Assembly: GCA_964473555.1 (NCBI GenBank)
Contig: CAYYPL010000002.1
Coordinates: forward strand, 124,001 to 188,000
Source: UBA11400 sp964473555
GTDB lineage: Bacteria > Bacteroidota > Rhodothermia > Balneolales > HLUCCA01
Direction: 5' to 3'
Length of the DNA stretch: 64,000 bases
This document shows positions 37,689 through 45,652 of the stretch, in pieces; position 1 is the first letter of the stretch, and each line of letters opens with the position of its first letter. The notes under the pieces are model-generated. The model saw only the letters and a list, made by a program, of their open reading frames with translations, was not told the origin of the DNA and ran no database searches. The translations under genes were made by a program, and so were the position numbers.

Positions 37689-39047
37689 ATGTCTATTTCC
37701 AGATTACCCCTCTTGCTATTGTTTATTTTGTGTGCCGTCTTGTCGGCGATTGCACAATCCCCGCAGCGAATCACTCTTGAACAGGCTATTGATATTGCCC
37801 TTCAAAACAACATTACGCTTCGACAGGCCGAAAACAGCCTGGTCTTACAGCGTGCAAATGTAACCAGTGCTCAAATGGACTTTCTCCCCAATTTGAATTT
37901 TGGGATCAACGGAAATCGTAACACGGGTCGTCAGTTTGTTCAGGAGACGCTATCTTACGACGATTTAACCACGTTGTCTTCCGGAGCTTCCTTTAATTCA
38001 GGAGTTACCTTATTTGATGGTCTTCGTAATATCAATAACCTTCGAGCTGCTCAAACCTCCAAATTGTCGGCCGAAGAGAACTTACAACGAGCCAAAGAAA
38101 ATGTGATTTTCAACACGGCTTCGTCCTATTTGAGTGTGCTACTGAATCAGGAACTGCTAAAGATATCCCAGCAAAATCTCGATGCATCTCGCAAACAACT
38201 TGAGCAGGTCAAAGCTCAGGTGGAAGTGGGTATGCGACCAATGGTCGATCTGTATAATCAGGAAGCAGTGGTTGCAAACAATGAATTTCAGATTGTTGAG
38301 CGTGAAAATGCGTTGAATATGTCGATGGTTCAGGTGCTCCGCATTCTGGCACTTGATCCTATCCAGGATTATGAGTTTGTAACTCCGGGAATCGATGAAG
38401 ACAATCTGAAGGTGAATACCTACTCATTACCTCAATTGATCGAGCGTGCAATGATGAACCGAAGCGACCTTCGAGGGACCGAAGCTCAGATTAAACTCAG
38501 TGAGTACAACCTGAGGATTGCGCGCGGAGCATTTTTACCCACAGTATCTTTATCGGGTAGTTTGTCGGGTGGATATTCGGACCAGTTTCGTGAACGAACA
38601 GCTGCCGGACAGTTTGTCGACGTGGGATACTGGGAACAAATTACAGACCGTAACCGTCGTTACAGCTTCGGGTTTAACGTGCAGGTTCCGATTTTTAACC
38701 GATATAATACCCGTTTAAATGTCCAGCGAAGTCAGGTTGACTACAAGAATGCGATGTTAGAGCTGGAATCAAAAAAACTTGAGATCAATCAGGAAGTACG
38801 TCAGGCATACAATGACTATCTGTCGGCAACCAAACAGCTGGATACCACGGAGCGTGCGCTTCTGGCTGCATCCAAAGCCTATGAAACCGAACAGGAACGC
38901 TATCGGGTTGGTGCCAGTACATTAATTGAGCTTACCCGTTCAAATGCAGAGTTTGTCAGTGCATCTTCAAATCGAGTTCAGGCGATATACCGATTTGTAT
39001 TCCAGGAGCAATTGCTCAATTATTACCTCGGTCAGGTTCAACTATAA
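37689..39047 (+). CDS. TolC family outer membrane efflux protein
   Basis: A 452-residue protein with a signal peptide (ending near LSAIAQ, about 23). The duplicated TolC repeat of long helices and two beta segments is visible: ITLEQAIDIALQNN at the start of the first half and QLIERAMMNRSDLRGTEAQI at the start of the second. It forms a trimeric outer-membrane duct. It is 11 bases before an ABC ATPase gene; the membrane-fusion and permease parts of the expected pump are absent here. Confidence 0.9.
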   Translation: MSISRLPLLLLFILCAVLSAIAQSPQRITLEQAIDIALQNNITLRQAENSLVLQRANVTSAQMDFLPNLNFGINGNRNTGRQFVQETLSYDDLTTLSSGASFNSGVTLFDGLRNINNLRAAQTSKLSAEENLQRAKENVIFNTASSYLSVLLNQELLKISQQNLDASRKQLEQVKAQVEVGMRPMVDLYNQEAVVANNEFQIVERENALNMSMVQVLRILALDPIQDYEFVTPGIDEDNLKVNTYSLPQLIERAMMNRSDLRGTEAQIKLSEYNLRIARGAFLPTVSLSGSLSGGYSDQFRERTAAGQFVDVGYWEQITDRNRRYSFGFNVQVPIFNRYNTRLNVQRSQVDYKNAMLELESKKLEINQEVRQAYNDYLSATKQLDTTERALLAASKAYETEQERYRVGASTLIELTRSNAEFVSASSNRVQAIYRFVFQEQLLNYYLGQVQL

Positions 39048-39058
39048 GGAGTCAAGCG

Positions 39059-39778
39059 ATGAATGCATCTACCATTATCGAAGCCAGAGACATCCAAAAA
39101 GAGTATCGCATGGGCACCCAAACCGTGCACGCACTACGTGGTGTTTCCTTTGAGATCAAAAAAAATGAATATGTTGCGATTATGGGACCATCCGGCTCCG
39201 GAAAGTCGACCATGATGAACGTAATTGGATGTTTGGATACACCAAGTAAGGGCGATTACATCCTGAATGGTCACGACGTAAAAAAACTGACTGATAATCA
39301 ACTGGCTGAGGTCAGAAATCGTGAAATTGGATTCGTGTTTCAGACCTTTAACCTGCTACCCCGATCCAGTGCATTGGCGAATGTTGAGCTTCCGTTGATC
39401 TATGCTGGAATGAGTTCCCGCGAGCGTCGTAAACGTGCGGTTGAAGTGCTCGAAAAAGTGGGATTAGCTGATCGAATGGACCATAAACCCAATGAACTCT
39501 CTGGTGGACAAAGACAACGTGTTGCAATTGCACGGGCGTTGGTTAACCATCCATCCATTTTACTGGCCGATGAGCCAACCGGTAACCTGGATAGTAAAAC
39601 GGGTAACGAAATCATGGAATTATTTGATGAACTGCATCAAGCCGGGAACACCATTATACTTGTAACCCATGAAGAGGATATTGCCGGGCATGCTCGTAGG
39701 GTAATACGCTTGCGTGATGGACTATTGGAAAGCGATGTCAGATCCGAAGAACCTGCGCAAGTTGAGTCATTTGCCTGA
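39059..39778 (+). CDS. ABC transporter ATP-binding protein (MacB/LolD type)
   Basis: 239 residues with Walker A GPSGSGKST at 43-51, Q-loop VFQTFNLLPRSS, signature LSGGQRQRVAIARAL, Walker B ILLADEPTGNLD and an H-loop at VTHEEDIAGHA. The LPR(S)SALANVELPLIYAG region is typical of the MacB/LolD/FtsE subgroup. There is no permease gene next to it: the following gene is an enoyl-CoA hydratase behind a terminator. Its partner must be encoded elsewhere, or it is shared. Confidence 0.92.
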   Translation: MNASTIIEARDIQKEYRMGTQTVHALRGVSFEIKKNEYVAIMGPSGSGKSTMMNVIGCLDTPSKGDYILNGHDVKKLTDNQLAEVRNREIGFVFQTFNLLPRSSALANVELPLIYAGMSSRERRKRAVEVLEKVGLADRMDHKPNELSGGQRQRVAIARALVNHPSILLADEPTGNLDSKTGNEIMELFDELHQAGNTIILVTHEEDIAGHARRVIRLRDGLLESDVRSEEPAQVESFA

Positions 39779-39811
39779 ATGTGGATACGTGTGAAAGCGT
39801 ATGTGAACCGA

Positions 39812-39841
39812 GGCGTTACCTGTGTGGGTAACGCCTTTTTT
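39812..39841 (+). terminator. Rho-independent terminator after the ABC ATPase gene
   Basis: A 9-bp perfect stem GGCGTTACC / GGTAACGCC (39812-39820 with 39827-39835), a 6-base loop and a six-T tail. It ends the transcription unit that includes tolC. Confidence 0.9.
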
Positions 39842-39870
39842 ATTGTTTCGGGCGCAGTTATCTTATCTGT

Positions 39871-40647
39871 ATGACCAATGAAAACGTTTTACTGATCTCC
39901 GAATTTGACCGCTACGTTGAGTTTCGGATGAATCGTGCAGATAAACGAAATGCATTAAATGCTGAACTGGTGACTGCACTGACTCAGGCACTGCACCAGT
40001 ATCAGCACGAATCCTGGGTTCGATTAGTGGTACTAGCCGGTGAGGGCGATGCGTTTTCGGCAGGCGCCGATTTGGATGGGTTAAAGACCCTTCAGCATGC
40101 TACACAAGAAGAGAATCTTAGAGATTCTGCCCAGCTCGCCTCCTTATTCAGGCTATTGTACGACTATCCGGTACCTATTTTGGGTGTCATCAATGGTCAC
40201 GCATTAGCCGGTGGGTGTGGCCTTGTATCGATGTGCGATATATCGCTGGCGGTTCCTTATGCAAAGTTTGGCTACACTGAAACGCGGATCGGATTTGTGC
40301 CGGCGATTGTCTCGAAGTTTTTGATCTCAAAGGTAGGGATGACTCAGGCGCAGAGGTTGTTGCTGTCTGGGGAGATCATATCGGCGGAGGAGGCCTCACG
40401 AATCGGACTGATAACGGAGGTTGCCGATCAATTCGAAGACAGAGTATCGTATTGGATAGATGTGTTTACCCATAAAGTCAGTCCAAAAGCGATCAGGACA
40501 ACCCTGAAACTCATCCGCAATGTGGCAGAAAAAACAGTTTCCCAGAGTTTAGATGATGCGATTCGGCTGAATGCCGAAGCCAGAATGACAGATGATTGCA
40601 AACGTGGCATCGAAGCTTACCTGAAAAAAGAAAAAATCGTCTGGTAG
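39871..40647 (+). CDS. Enoyl-CoA hydratase/isomerase family protein
   Basis: 258-residue crotonase-fold enzyme. The oxyanion-hole segments are AFSAGADLDGL (about 60) and GHALAGGCGLVSMCD (about 112), and a Glu in YTETRIGFVPA sits where one catalytic residue is expected. In methylglutaconyl- and enoyl-CoA hydratases this region is similar, so the exact acyl-CoA substrate cannot be assigned. It starts about 30 bases after a terminator. Confidence 0.9.
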   Translation: MTNENVLLISEFDRYVEFRMNRADKRNALNAELVTALTQALHQYQHESWVRLVVLAGEGDAFSAGADLDGLKTLQHATQEENLRDSAQLASLFRLLYDYPVPILGVINGHALAGGCGLVSMCDISLAVPYAKFGYTETRIGFVPAIVSKFLISKVGMTQAQRLLLSGEIISAEEASRIGLITEVADQFEDRVSYWIDVFTHKVSPKAIRTTLKLIRNVAEKTVSQSLDDAIRLNAEARMTDDCKRGIEAYLKKEKIVW

Positions 40648-40693
40648 TCGGTTGGGCAGGAACAAATACGGTGCATCATCTGTTTGATTGAAC

Positions 40694-42205
40694 ATGATTA
40701 AAGAACAGATGATTGAATGTGATTCTATTGTGATAGGATCGGGTATGGGTGGTTTAACTACGGCCGCGCTTCTGGCCAAAGATGGGGATCATCCTGTAGT
40801 CCTGGAAGCTGCCCATGTGCCTGGTGGCTGCAGCTCGTCTTTTACCAGAAAGGGATATACATTTGAGTCAGGAGCTACAACATTAATTGGATTCGATGCC
40901 CATCAACCGCTTGCAAGACTGGAATCGTTGACCGGAATTCAAATTCCCAGAATCAGACTGAATCCAAGTATGACGGTGTATCAGGCCAAGGGACAAATCA
41001 TTCGGTATCAGGACCGGGAACAATGGATTCAGGAAGCCGGAAGAGTTTTTGGTAATCTGTCGGGACATCGAAAATTCTGGGAACTGGCATATAGGGTGTC
41101 TGATTTTGTGTGGAAAGCGTCTGCGCGCAATACCCATTTTCCTCCAAAGACACCAGCTGACTGGATCGCACTTGGATTAAAAAATAATCCCCTGGATGTT
41201 CCCATGCTTCGTTTTGCTTTTTTAAGTGTGCGTGATGTGATGGTTTCGTGTGGACTGGAAACGCCCGATTTCGAGCAATTTGTAGATGAACAGCTCATGA
41301 TCACTGCACAATCAACATCAGCTGAGGTCCCGTTTTTATTTGGTGCAGCCGGATTGACATACACTAACTATAGTAACTTCTACGTCGAAGGAGGCCTCCT
41401 CGAAATGGTTCGGGAGGTGCAAAACTACATTGAATCCAACGGTGGGAAGGTATTGGTCAGACATAAAGTGGTATCGATTCAACGGGACGGGGAACATTAT
41501 CTGGTCAAAACCGAGCGCAAAGGCACTTTCAGAAGTAAACTGGTCGTATCGAATCTACCAGTCTGGAACCTGGCTTCGTTATGTCAGGGAGAATGGAATT
41601 CATGGTTCACGCAACAATCCGAACGATACCATAAAGCCTGGGGTGCATTCACGATGGGCATTGTGACCAAAGATAACTATATGCCCGAAATGACCTTACA
41701 CCACCAGATTCATTTGGATGGTCCGATGACGGTCACGGGTGCTCAATCGGTATTTGTATCGATGTCTGCCAGAGGTGATCTTAAGAGAGCTCCAGCGGGA
41801 TACAGAACCTTGAACATCAGCTGCCATACGGTTACAGATCCCTGGTTTCAAATGGGCGAGGAACGCTATGATGAGATCAAAGAGGCTTTAGAGCAGGAAA
41901 TTTTGCACCTGTTGCGAAACAAACTGCCAGGTTTCGAGGAAAGTGGGGTAGTGGAACGATTTGGTGCCACCCCGATCACCTGGGAGAACTGGGTGTACAG
42001 ATATCAGGGCCGGGTGGGAGGGATTCCTCAATCCATGTCGAGATCTTTGTTAGACTGGGCACCGACCCAGACACCGTTTCCAGGTCTTTATCTTTGTGGT
42101 GATACGGTTTATCCCGGCCAGGGAATTCCAGGCGTAACATTAGGTGGAATCAACGTATATTATCGCTCTGCCGATTATCGAAATGTATTAAGAATTAAAC
42201 GCTAA
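40694..42205 (+). CDS. FAD-dependent oxidoreductase of the CrtI/phytoene desaturase type
   Basis: About 503 residues from ATG 40694 (a TTG two codons earlier is possible). The N-terminal dinucleotide-binding motif reads VIGSGMGGLTTAALLAKDG and is followed by VLEAAHVPGGCSSSFTRKGY. The C-terminal FAD segment is LYLCGDTVYPGQGIPGVTLG. This layout is that of carotenoid desaturases/isomerases and related amine-oxidase-fold proteins (CrtISO, RetSat). No phytoene synthase gene is near, so a role in carotenoids is only suggested. It ends five bases before a rhomboid gene. Confidence 0.82.
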   Translation: MIKEQMIECDSIVIGSGMGGLTTAALLAKDGDHPVVLEAAHVPGGCSSSFTRKGYTFESGATTLIGFDAHQPLARLESLTGIQIPRIRLNPSMTVYQAKGQIIRYQDREQWIQEAGRVFGNLSGHRKFWELAYRVSDFVWKASARNTHFPPKTPADWIALGLKNNPLDVPMLRFAFLSVRDVMVSCGLETPDFEQFVDEQLMITAQSTSAEVPFLFGAAGLTYTNYSNFYVEGGLLEMVREVQNYIESNGGKVLVRHKVVSIQRDGEHYLVKTERKGTFRSKLVVSNLPVWNLASLCQGEWNSWFTQQSERYHKAWGAFTMGIVTKDNYMPEMTLHHQIHLDGPMTVTGAQSVFVSMSARGDLKRAPAGYRTLNISCHTVTDPWFQMGEERYDEIKEALEQEILHLLRNKLPGFEESGVVERFGATPITWENWVYRYQGRVGGIPQSMSRSLLDWAPTQTPFPGLYLCGDTVYPGQGIPGVTLGGINVYYRSADYRNVLRIKR

Positions 42206-42210
42206 TTATT

Positions 42211-42846
42211 TTGTCAGATTACAACTACAACAGCTACGGAGCCAGTTATTTTCCGCAGGGAGTAAAGCATCTGCTCATCATCAATATTCTGTTTTTTATT
42301 GGTCAGAATACACCTTTGGTAGGGAATTTACTGGATGCATTTTTTGTGTTGATACCTCCACAGTTTGGTATTGGTGGGCTTCCACTCGAACCGTATCATT
42401 TTTATCCATGGCAGTTGGTTTCATACATGTTCCTGCATGGTAATTTCAGTCACATTCTGTTCAATTTATTCGCATTGTGGATGTTCGGACAACAGATTGA
42501 ATCCGAGTGGGGGACAAAGCGTTTTGTTACCTATTATTTTCTTACCGGAATCGGAGCCGCGATACTGCATATGTTTGTAGCACCGAGTCCTGTAATTGGA
42601 GCCTCGGGTGGTGTTTTTGGGATACTTCTTGCTTATGGCATGCTGTTTCCAAACCGCGAGATTATGCTGCTGATACCACCGATTCCACTCAAGGCCAAGT
42701 ACCTGGTAATTGGATACGGTGCTTTTGAACTTTTGAATGGGGTAACCTCCCTGAGTACCGGAGTAGCCCACTTCGCTCACCTGGGTGGAATGGTTGCTGG
42801 ATTTATCCTCATCAAGTATTGGAAAATGCCTACTAAACTCTACTAG
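42211..42846 (+). CDS. Rhomboid family intramembrane serine protease 1
   Basis: 211 residues with six hydrophobic spans. The catalytic Ser is S132 in GASGGVFG and the His is H190 in HFAHLGG; the HGNFSHILFN motif (about 76-85) forms the oxyanion region. It starts with TTG at 42211 and is followed three bases after its stop by a second rhomboid gene. The substrate is unknown. Confidence 0.92.
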   Translation: MSDYNYNSYGASYFPQGVKHLLIINILFFIGQNTPLVGNLLDAFFVLIPPQFGIGGLPLEPYHFYPWQLVSYMFLHGNFSHILFNLFALWMFGQQIESEWGTKRFVTYYFLTGIGAAILHMFVAPSPVIGASGGVFGILLAYGMLFPNREIMLLIPPIPLKAKYLVIGYGAFELLNGVTSLSTGVAHFAHLGGMVAGFILIKYWKMPTKLY

Positions 42847-42849
42847 ATC

Positions 42850-43719
42850 ATGTACCAGGAGTCTTTTTCTCAGTCATTTCGCAGAAGCTTCGCGATGTTG
42901 CCTGGCGCGTTGAGATGGATACTGGCCCTGAATGTGGTTGTATTTGTGATCCAGGCATTTCTTGATCTTTTTGGCCTTAGTGTAGTAAACCGATTTATCA
43001 TTGAGTGGTTTGCACTGTCGTCTTCTGGCGTTGAGATGTTGACACAACCCTGGCGATTCGTGACATATATGTTCCTGCACGGAAGCGGGTTTCATATTTT
43101 GTTCAATATGTTGTGGCTATGGTGGATGGGACGTCCGGTTGAAGATACGCTCGGTACCCGAAATTTCGCTGTTTTCTACTTGGGATCGGGAATCGGAGGT
43201 GCTCTGGTGCAATTGTTGTTGAGCGGCATCATACCTACAGGTCCAACAATCGGAGCATCAGGTGCAGTATTTGGGATTATGGTCTGCTTTGCCGTTTTAT
43301 ATCCACGTCAGCCTATTATGATGTTGCTTTTACCGCCCATAGAGGCAAGATATATGGTTGCAGGATTGATTTTCCTGGATGTGTTGTTTCTGAATTCAGG
43401 AGACAATGTTGCCAGACTGGTTCACCTTGGTGGTGCACTCTGGGGGTGGTTGCTAATTCGCGCCTACTATCGTGGCTACAATTATGACGCCTGGATTGGG
43501 GCCATATCCGATTGGTTCAGACGGTTGTTCAGCAGAAGTTCGGGCAGATTCAAGCAAAAAAACAGAGCCATGCATGCCGTATCAGATGCCGACATTATAG
43601 AGGAATTCGATCAGAATGAAATGGATAAGATTTTAGATAAAATTGCCAAAGACGGGTACAGCAGTTTGACTGCAGAGGAAAAACGTATTCTTTTTGAACT
43701 TAGTAACAAGAAAAATTAA
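42850..43719 (+). CDS. Rhomboid family intramembrane serine protease 2
   Basis: 289 residues. Catalytic Ser S137 in GASGAVFG, His H192 in VHLGGALWG, and the HGSGFHILFN motif. Unlike its neighbour it has an extra cytoplasmic tail of about 85 residues, ending DKIAKDGYSSLTAEEKRILF, a short helical module often seen at the C-terminus of Bacteroidota rhomboids. The two genes share the same membrane core and probably arose by duplication. Confidence 0.92.
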   Translation: MYQESFSQSFRRSFAMLPGALRWILALNVVVFVIQAFLDLFGLSVVNRFIIEWFALSSSGVEMLTQPWRFVTYMFLHGSGFHILFNMLWLWWMGRPVEDTLGTRNFAVFYLGSGIGGALVQLLLSGIIPTGPTIGASGAVFGIMVCFAVLYPRQPIMMLLLPPIEARYMVAGLIFLDVLFLNSGDNVARLVHLGGALWGWLLIRAYYRGYNYDAWIGAISDWFRRLFSRSSGRFKQKNRAMHAVSDADIIEEFDQNEMDKILDKIAKDGYSSLTAEEKRILFELSNKKN

Positions 43720-43737
43720 ACACGGGTAGCACTCGAT

Positions 43738-44952
43738 ATGATTCAAACCAGAAGAGAATCGGTAAAAGTACATGTAGGAAACGTTGCCGTTGGAGGTGGT
43801 GCTCCGGTTGTGGTTCAGTCTATGACCAACACCGACACGGCCGACATCGAGGATACAGCAAAACAGATTATTCAGCTGCATGATGCTGGATCTGAGCTGG
43901 TTCGAATTACGGTGAACAATAAGGAAGCCGCCCAGGCTGTACCTTATATCATGGACTATCTTGACAAAAAGAATGTTGAAGTCCCAGTAATTGGTGATTT
44001 TCATTATAACGGACATGTTCTTTTAACGCAGTATCCGGAGTGTGCCAAAGCATTATCCAAGTATCGAATCAATCCCGGTAATACCGGCACCAAAGGACGA
44101 GACAAGAATTTTTGCACCATTGTTGAGCAAGCTGTGAAGTGGGAGAAACCGGTTCGTATCGGGGTGAACTGGGGGTCATTGGATCAGCAGCTTCTGGCCG
44201 AGAAAATGGATGAGAACAACGCATTAGCTGAACCCAATTCCAGTAAAGAAGTCATGATCAGTACGATGCTCGAGAGTGCCGTCCGATCGACCCGACTGGC
44301 AGAGGAAGTGGGTCAGCCCAAAGAGAAGATCATTGTGAGTTGCAAGATTTCTGGTGTTCAGGACTTGATCACGGTATACCGGAGAATGGCAGCCCTGATC
44401 GATTATCCACTTCACCTGGGTCTGACCGAAGCTGGAATGGGAATGAAAGGCATAGTAGCCAGTTCCGCAGCTCTTGGTGTGTTGTTGCAGGAAGGTATAG
44501 GGGATACCATTCGTGTGTCATTGACACCGATGCCAGGCGGTGACCGAGCGGAAGAGGTCAGAGTATCGCAGCAGATCCTTCAGTCATTGGGAATCAGAAG
44601 TTTTATCCCACAGGTCACCGCATGCCCGGGATGCGGTCGGACGAAAAGCACCTATTTTCAGGAGCTTGCTGATGAAATACAGACCTACATCAAGGATATG
44701 ATGCCCATTTGGAGACACGTTTATCCAGGTGTTGAGGATATGCAGGTAGCTGTGATGGGATGCATTGTTAATGGTCCGGGTGAATCGAAACACGCTAATA
44801 TTGGTATATCGCTCCCGGGAACCTTCGAAGAACCTAAAGCTCCGGTTTATATCGACGGAGAACACCGGCTAACCCTTCAAGGTGATGGAATTGGCAAAGA
44901 GTTCAAGCGATTGTTGGATGATTATGTGGTTAAAAACTATAAAATAGGCTAA
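43738..44952 (+). CDS. ispG: 4-hydroxy-3-methylbut-2-enyl diphosphate synthase
   Basis: [4Fe-4S] enzyme of the MEP isoprenoid pathway. The 404-residue protein has the TIM-barrel start (VVVQSMTNTDTADIEDT) and the C-terminal cluster cysteines C296, C299 (CPGCGRT) and C342 (GCIVNGPGE). It is the short two-domain form; many Bacteroidota, chlamydiae and plants carry a form with a large insert. Its last codons (Ile-Gly-stop) lie in an octamer repeat array described below, so the 3' end may have been altered by an insertion. Confidence 0.95.
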   Translation: MIQTRRESVKVHVGNVAVGGGAPVVVQSMTNTDTADIEDTAKQIIQLHDAGSELVRITVNNKEAAQAVPYIMDYLDKKNVEVPVIGDFHYNGHVLLTQYPECAKALSKYRINPGNTGTKGRDKNFCTIVEQAVKWEKPVRIGVNWGSLDQQLLAEKMDENNALAEPNSSKEVMISTMLESAVRSTRLAEEVGQPKEKIIVSCKISGVQDLITVYRRMAALIDYPLHLGLTEAGMGMKGIVASSAALGVLLQEGIGDTIRVSLTPMPGGDRAEEVRVSQQILQSLGIRSFIPQVTACPGCGRTKSTYFQELADEIQTYIKDMMPIWRHVYPGVEDMQVAVMGCIVNGPGESKHANIGISLPGTFEEPKAPVYIDGEHRLTLQGDGIGKEFKRLLDDYVVKNYKIG

Positions 44953-44973
44953 TGGGCTAATGGGCTTTTGAGG
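44942..44973. repeat. Left octamer array (four units) at the ispG 3' end
   Basis: Eight-base units AAATAGGC, TAATGGGC, TAATGGGC and TTTTGAGG in a row. The first 14 bases match 13 of 14 with the reverse complement of 45425-45438. The ispG stop and the stop of the four-helix-bundle gene both lie inside this array. Confidence 0.7.
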
Positions 44974-45334
44974 GTTGGGTTCTGCCGTCTTTGTAGTTTA
45001 TTAAAGAAACAATACTTGCGCAGAGTTGCTTTGCCTGTTTAATCACGTCATCAGTATCAATGTTACTACCGAATTCTGTATCTCGAATGATCTCTAATTG
45101 CGTGATAAGTTGATAGCAAGATCCCAGTGAGATCTTAAGGCAACGACTAAATTCTTTCTTTGAGTAACTGCCATATCCTTCAGCAATATTTGATGGAATT
45201 GAAATCAAACATTCTATCATCTGATTTCTAACTATAAAGTTTTGAATTTCAGAAATAGGTATAAAAATAGATTTACTGAATGCAACTGAATCATTCCATA
45301 CTCTTAGCGATTCTAAGCCGGTTTTTGAACTCAT
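44957..45334 (-). CDS. Four-helix-bundle protein (S23/IVS family)
   Basis: 125 residues, all helical. Features of the family are LRVWNDSVAFSKSIF near the start, SIPSNIAEGYG in the second helix region, EFSRCLKISLGSCYQLITQL in the third, and a fourth helix to about 115. Family members are encoded in 23S rRNA intervening sequences, and the related Avd protein helps diversity-generating retroelements; free-standing copies have no known function. The start is preceded by a strong AAGGAG about six bases from the ATG, unlike the weak sites of most genes here. It converges on ispG with a four-base gap. Confidence 0.85.
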   Translation of the reverse strand: MSSKTGLESLRVWNDSVAFSKSIFIPISEIQNFIVRNQMIECLISIPSNIAEGYGSYSKKEFSRCLKISLGSCYQLITQLEIIRDTEFGSNIDTDDVIKQAKQLCASIVSLINYKDGRTQPSKAH

Positions 45335-45424
45335 ATAAACTCCTTTTTTAGTGGTGGTTACCTATGTGAGTCACTTTTTTTCGGTTCCTTGCATTATCTG
45401 TATTTATTTCATGTCTTTTTTATT

Positions 45425-45462
45425 CCACTAGCCTATTTGCCTATTTGCCCTACAGCCTAATT
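45425..45462. repeat. Right octamer array, inverted relative to the left one
   Basis: Forward units GCCTATTT (45431), GCCTATTT (45439), GCCCTACA (45447) and GCCTAATT (45455), preceded by CCACTA. Read on the minus strand these are AAATAGGC-type units like those at the ispG 3' end. Confidence 0.7.
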
Positions 45463-45490
45463 CTCTTACAAGGCTAAAAAGTTTTGGAAA

Positions 45491-45504
45491 TGTAAGCGCT
45501 TTCA
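45491..45504. promoter_or_regulatory. LacI-family operator-like palindrome
   Basis: TGTAAGCGCTTTCA fits the general LacI/GalR-type operator TGnAAnCGnTTnCA at every fixed position and is a near-perfect palindrome with a central CG. It lies 149 bases upstream of the parvulin lipoprotein gene that opens the TonB/T9SS locus, and next to a -7-like box at 45518. A LacI-family regulator is encoded 17 kb downstream in the same window. Confidence 0.6.
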
Positions 45505-45517
45505 TTATATTAGAAGT

Positions 45518-45525
45518 TAACTTTG
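45518..45525 (+). promoter_or_regulatory. Candidate -7 box of the TonB/T9SS locus
   Basis: TAACTTTG matches TAnnTTTG. With the usual spacing, the -33 element would fall at about 45496, inside the operator-like palindrome, so a bound regulator would cover the promoter. The leader to the ATG at 45653 would be about 120 bases. The 318-base gap 45335-45652 otherwise holds the right octamer array and no gene. Confidence 0.45.
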
Positions 45526-45652
45526 CACTTGATGTATGTAAGTCTGGGCTTGACTTGTCTGAATCCGAATAACAATCCATTGCACAACAAGGTGTTAGGA
45601 CTGGAAGCGGTTCCCTGGTCTTGGTTATTCTTACTCATCTCAATCGCTGTAG

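Larger units (their letters stand above)
44942..45462. mobile_element. Candidate small element: four-helix-bundle gene between inverted octamer arrays
   Basis: The S23-like gene is enclosed by inverted arrays of an octamer with rough consensus WAATRGGC. The layout (short ORF of this family inside a potential stem) is like the intervening sequences found in 23S rRNA of Leptospira, Coxiella and others, but here it sits between protein genes. No transposase is present and no target-site duplication can be recognised, so mobility is inferred. Confidence 0.4.

Noticed and set aside
44942..45462. CRISPR array
   Set aside because: The repeats are only 8 bases long and have no spacers; there are no cas genes.
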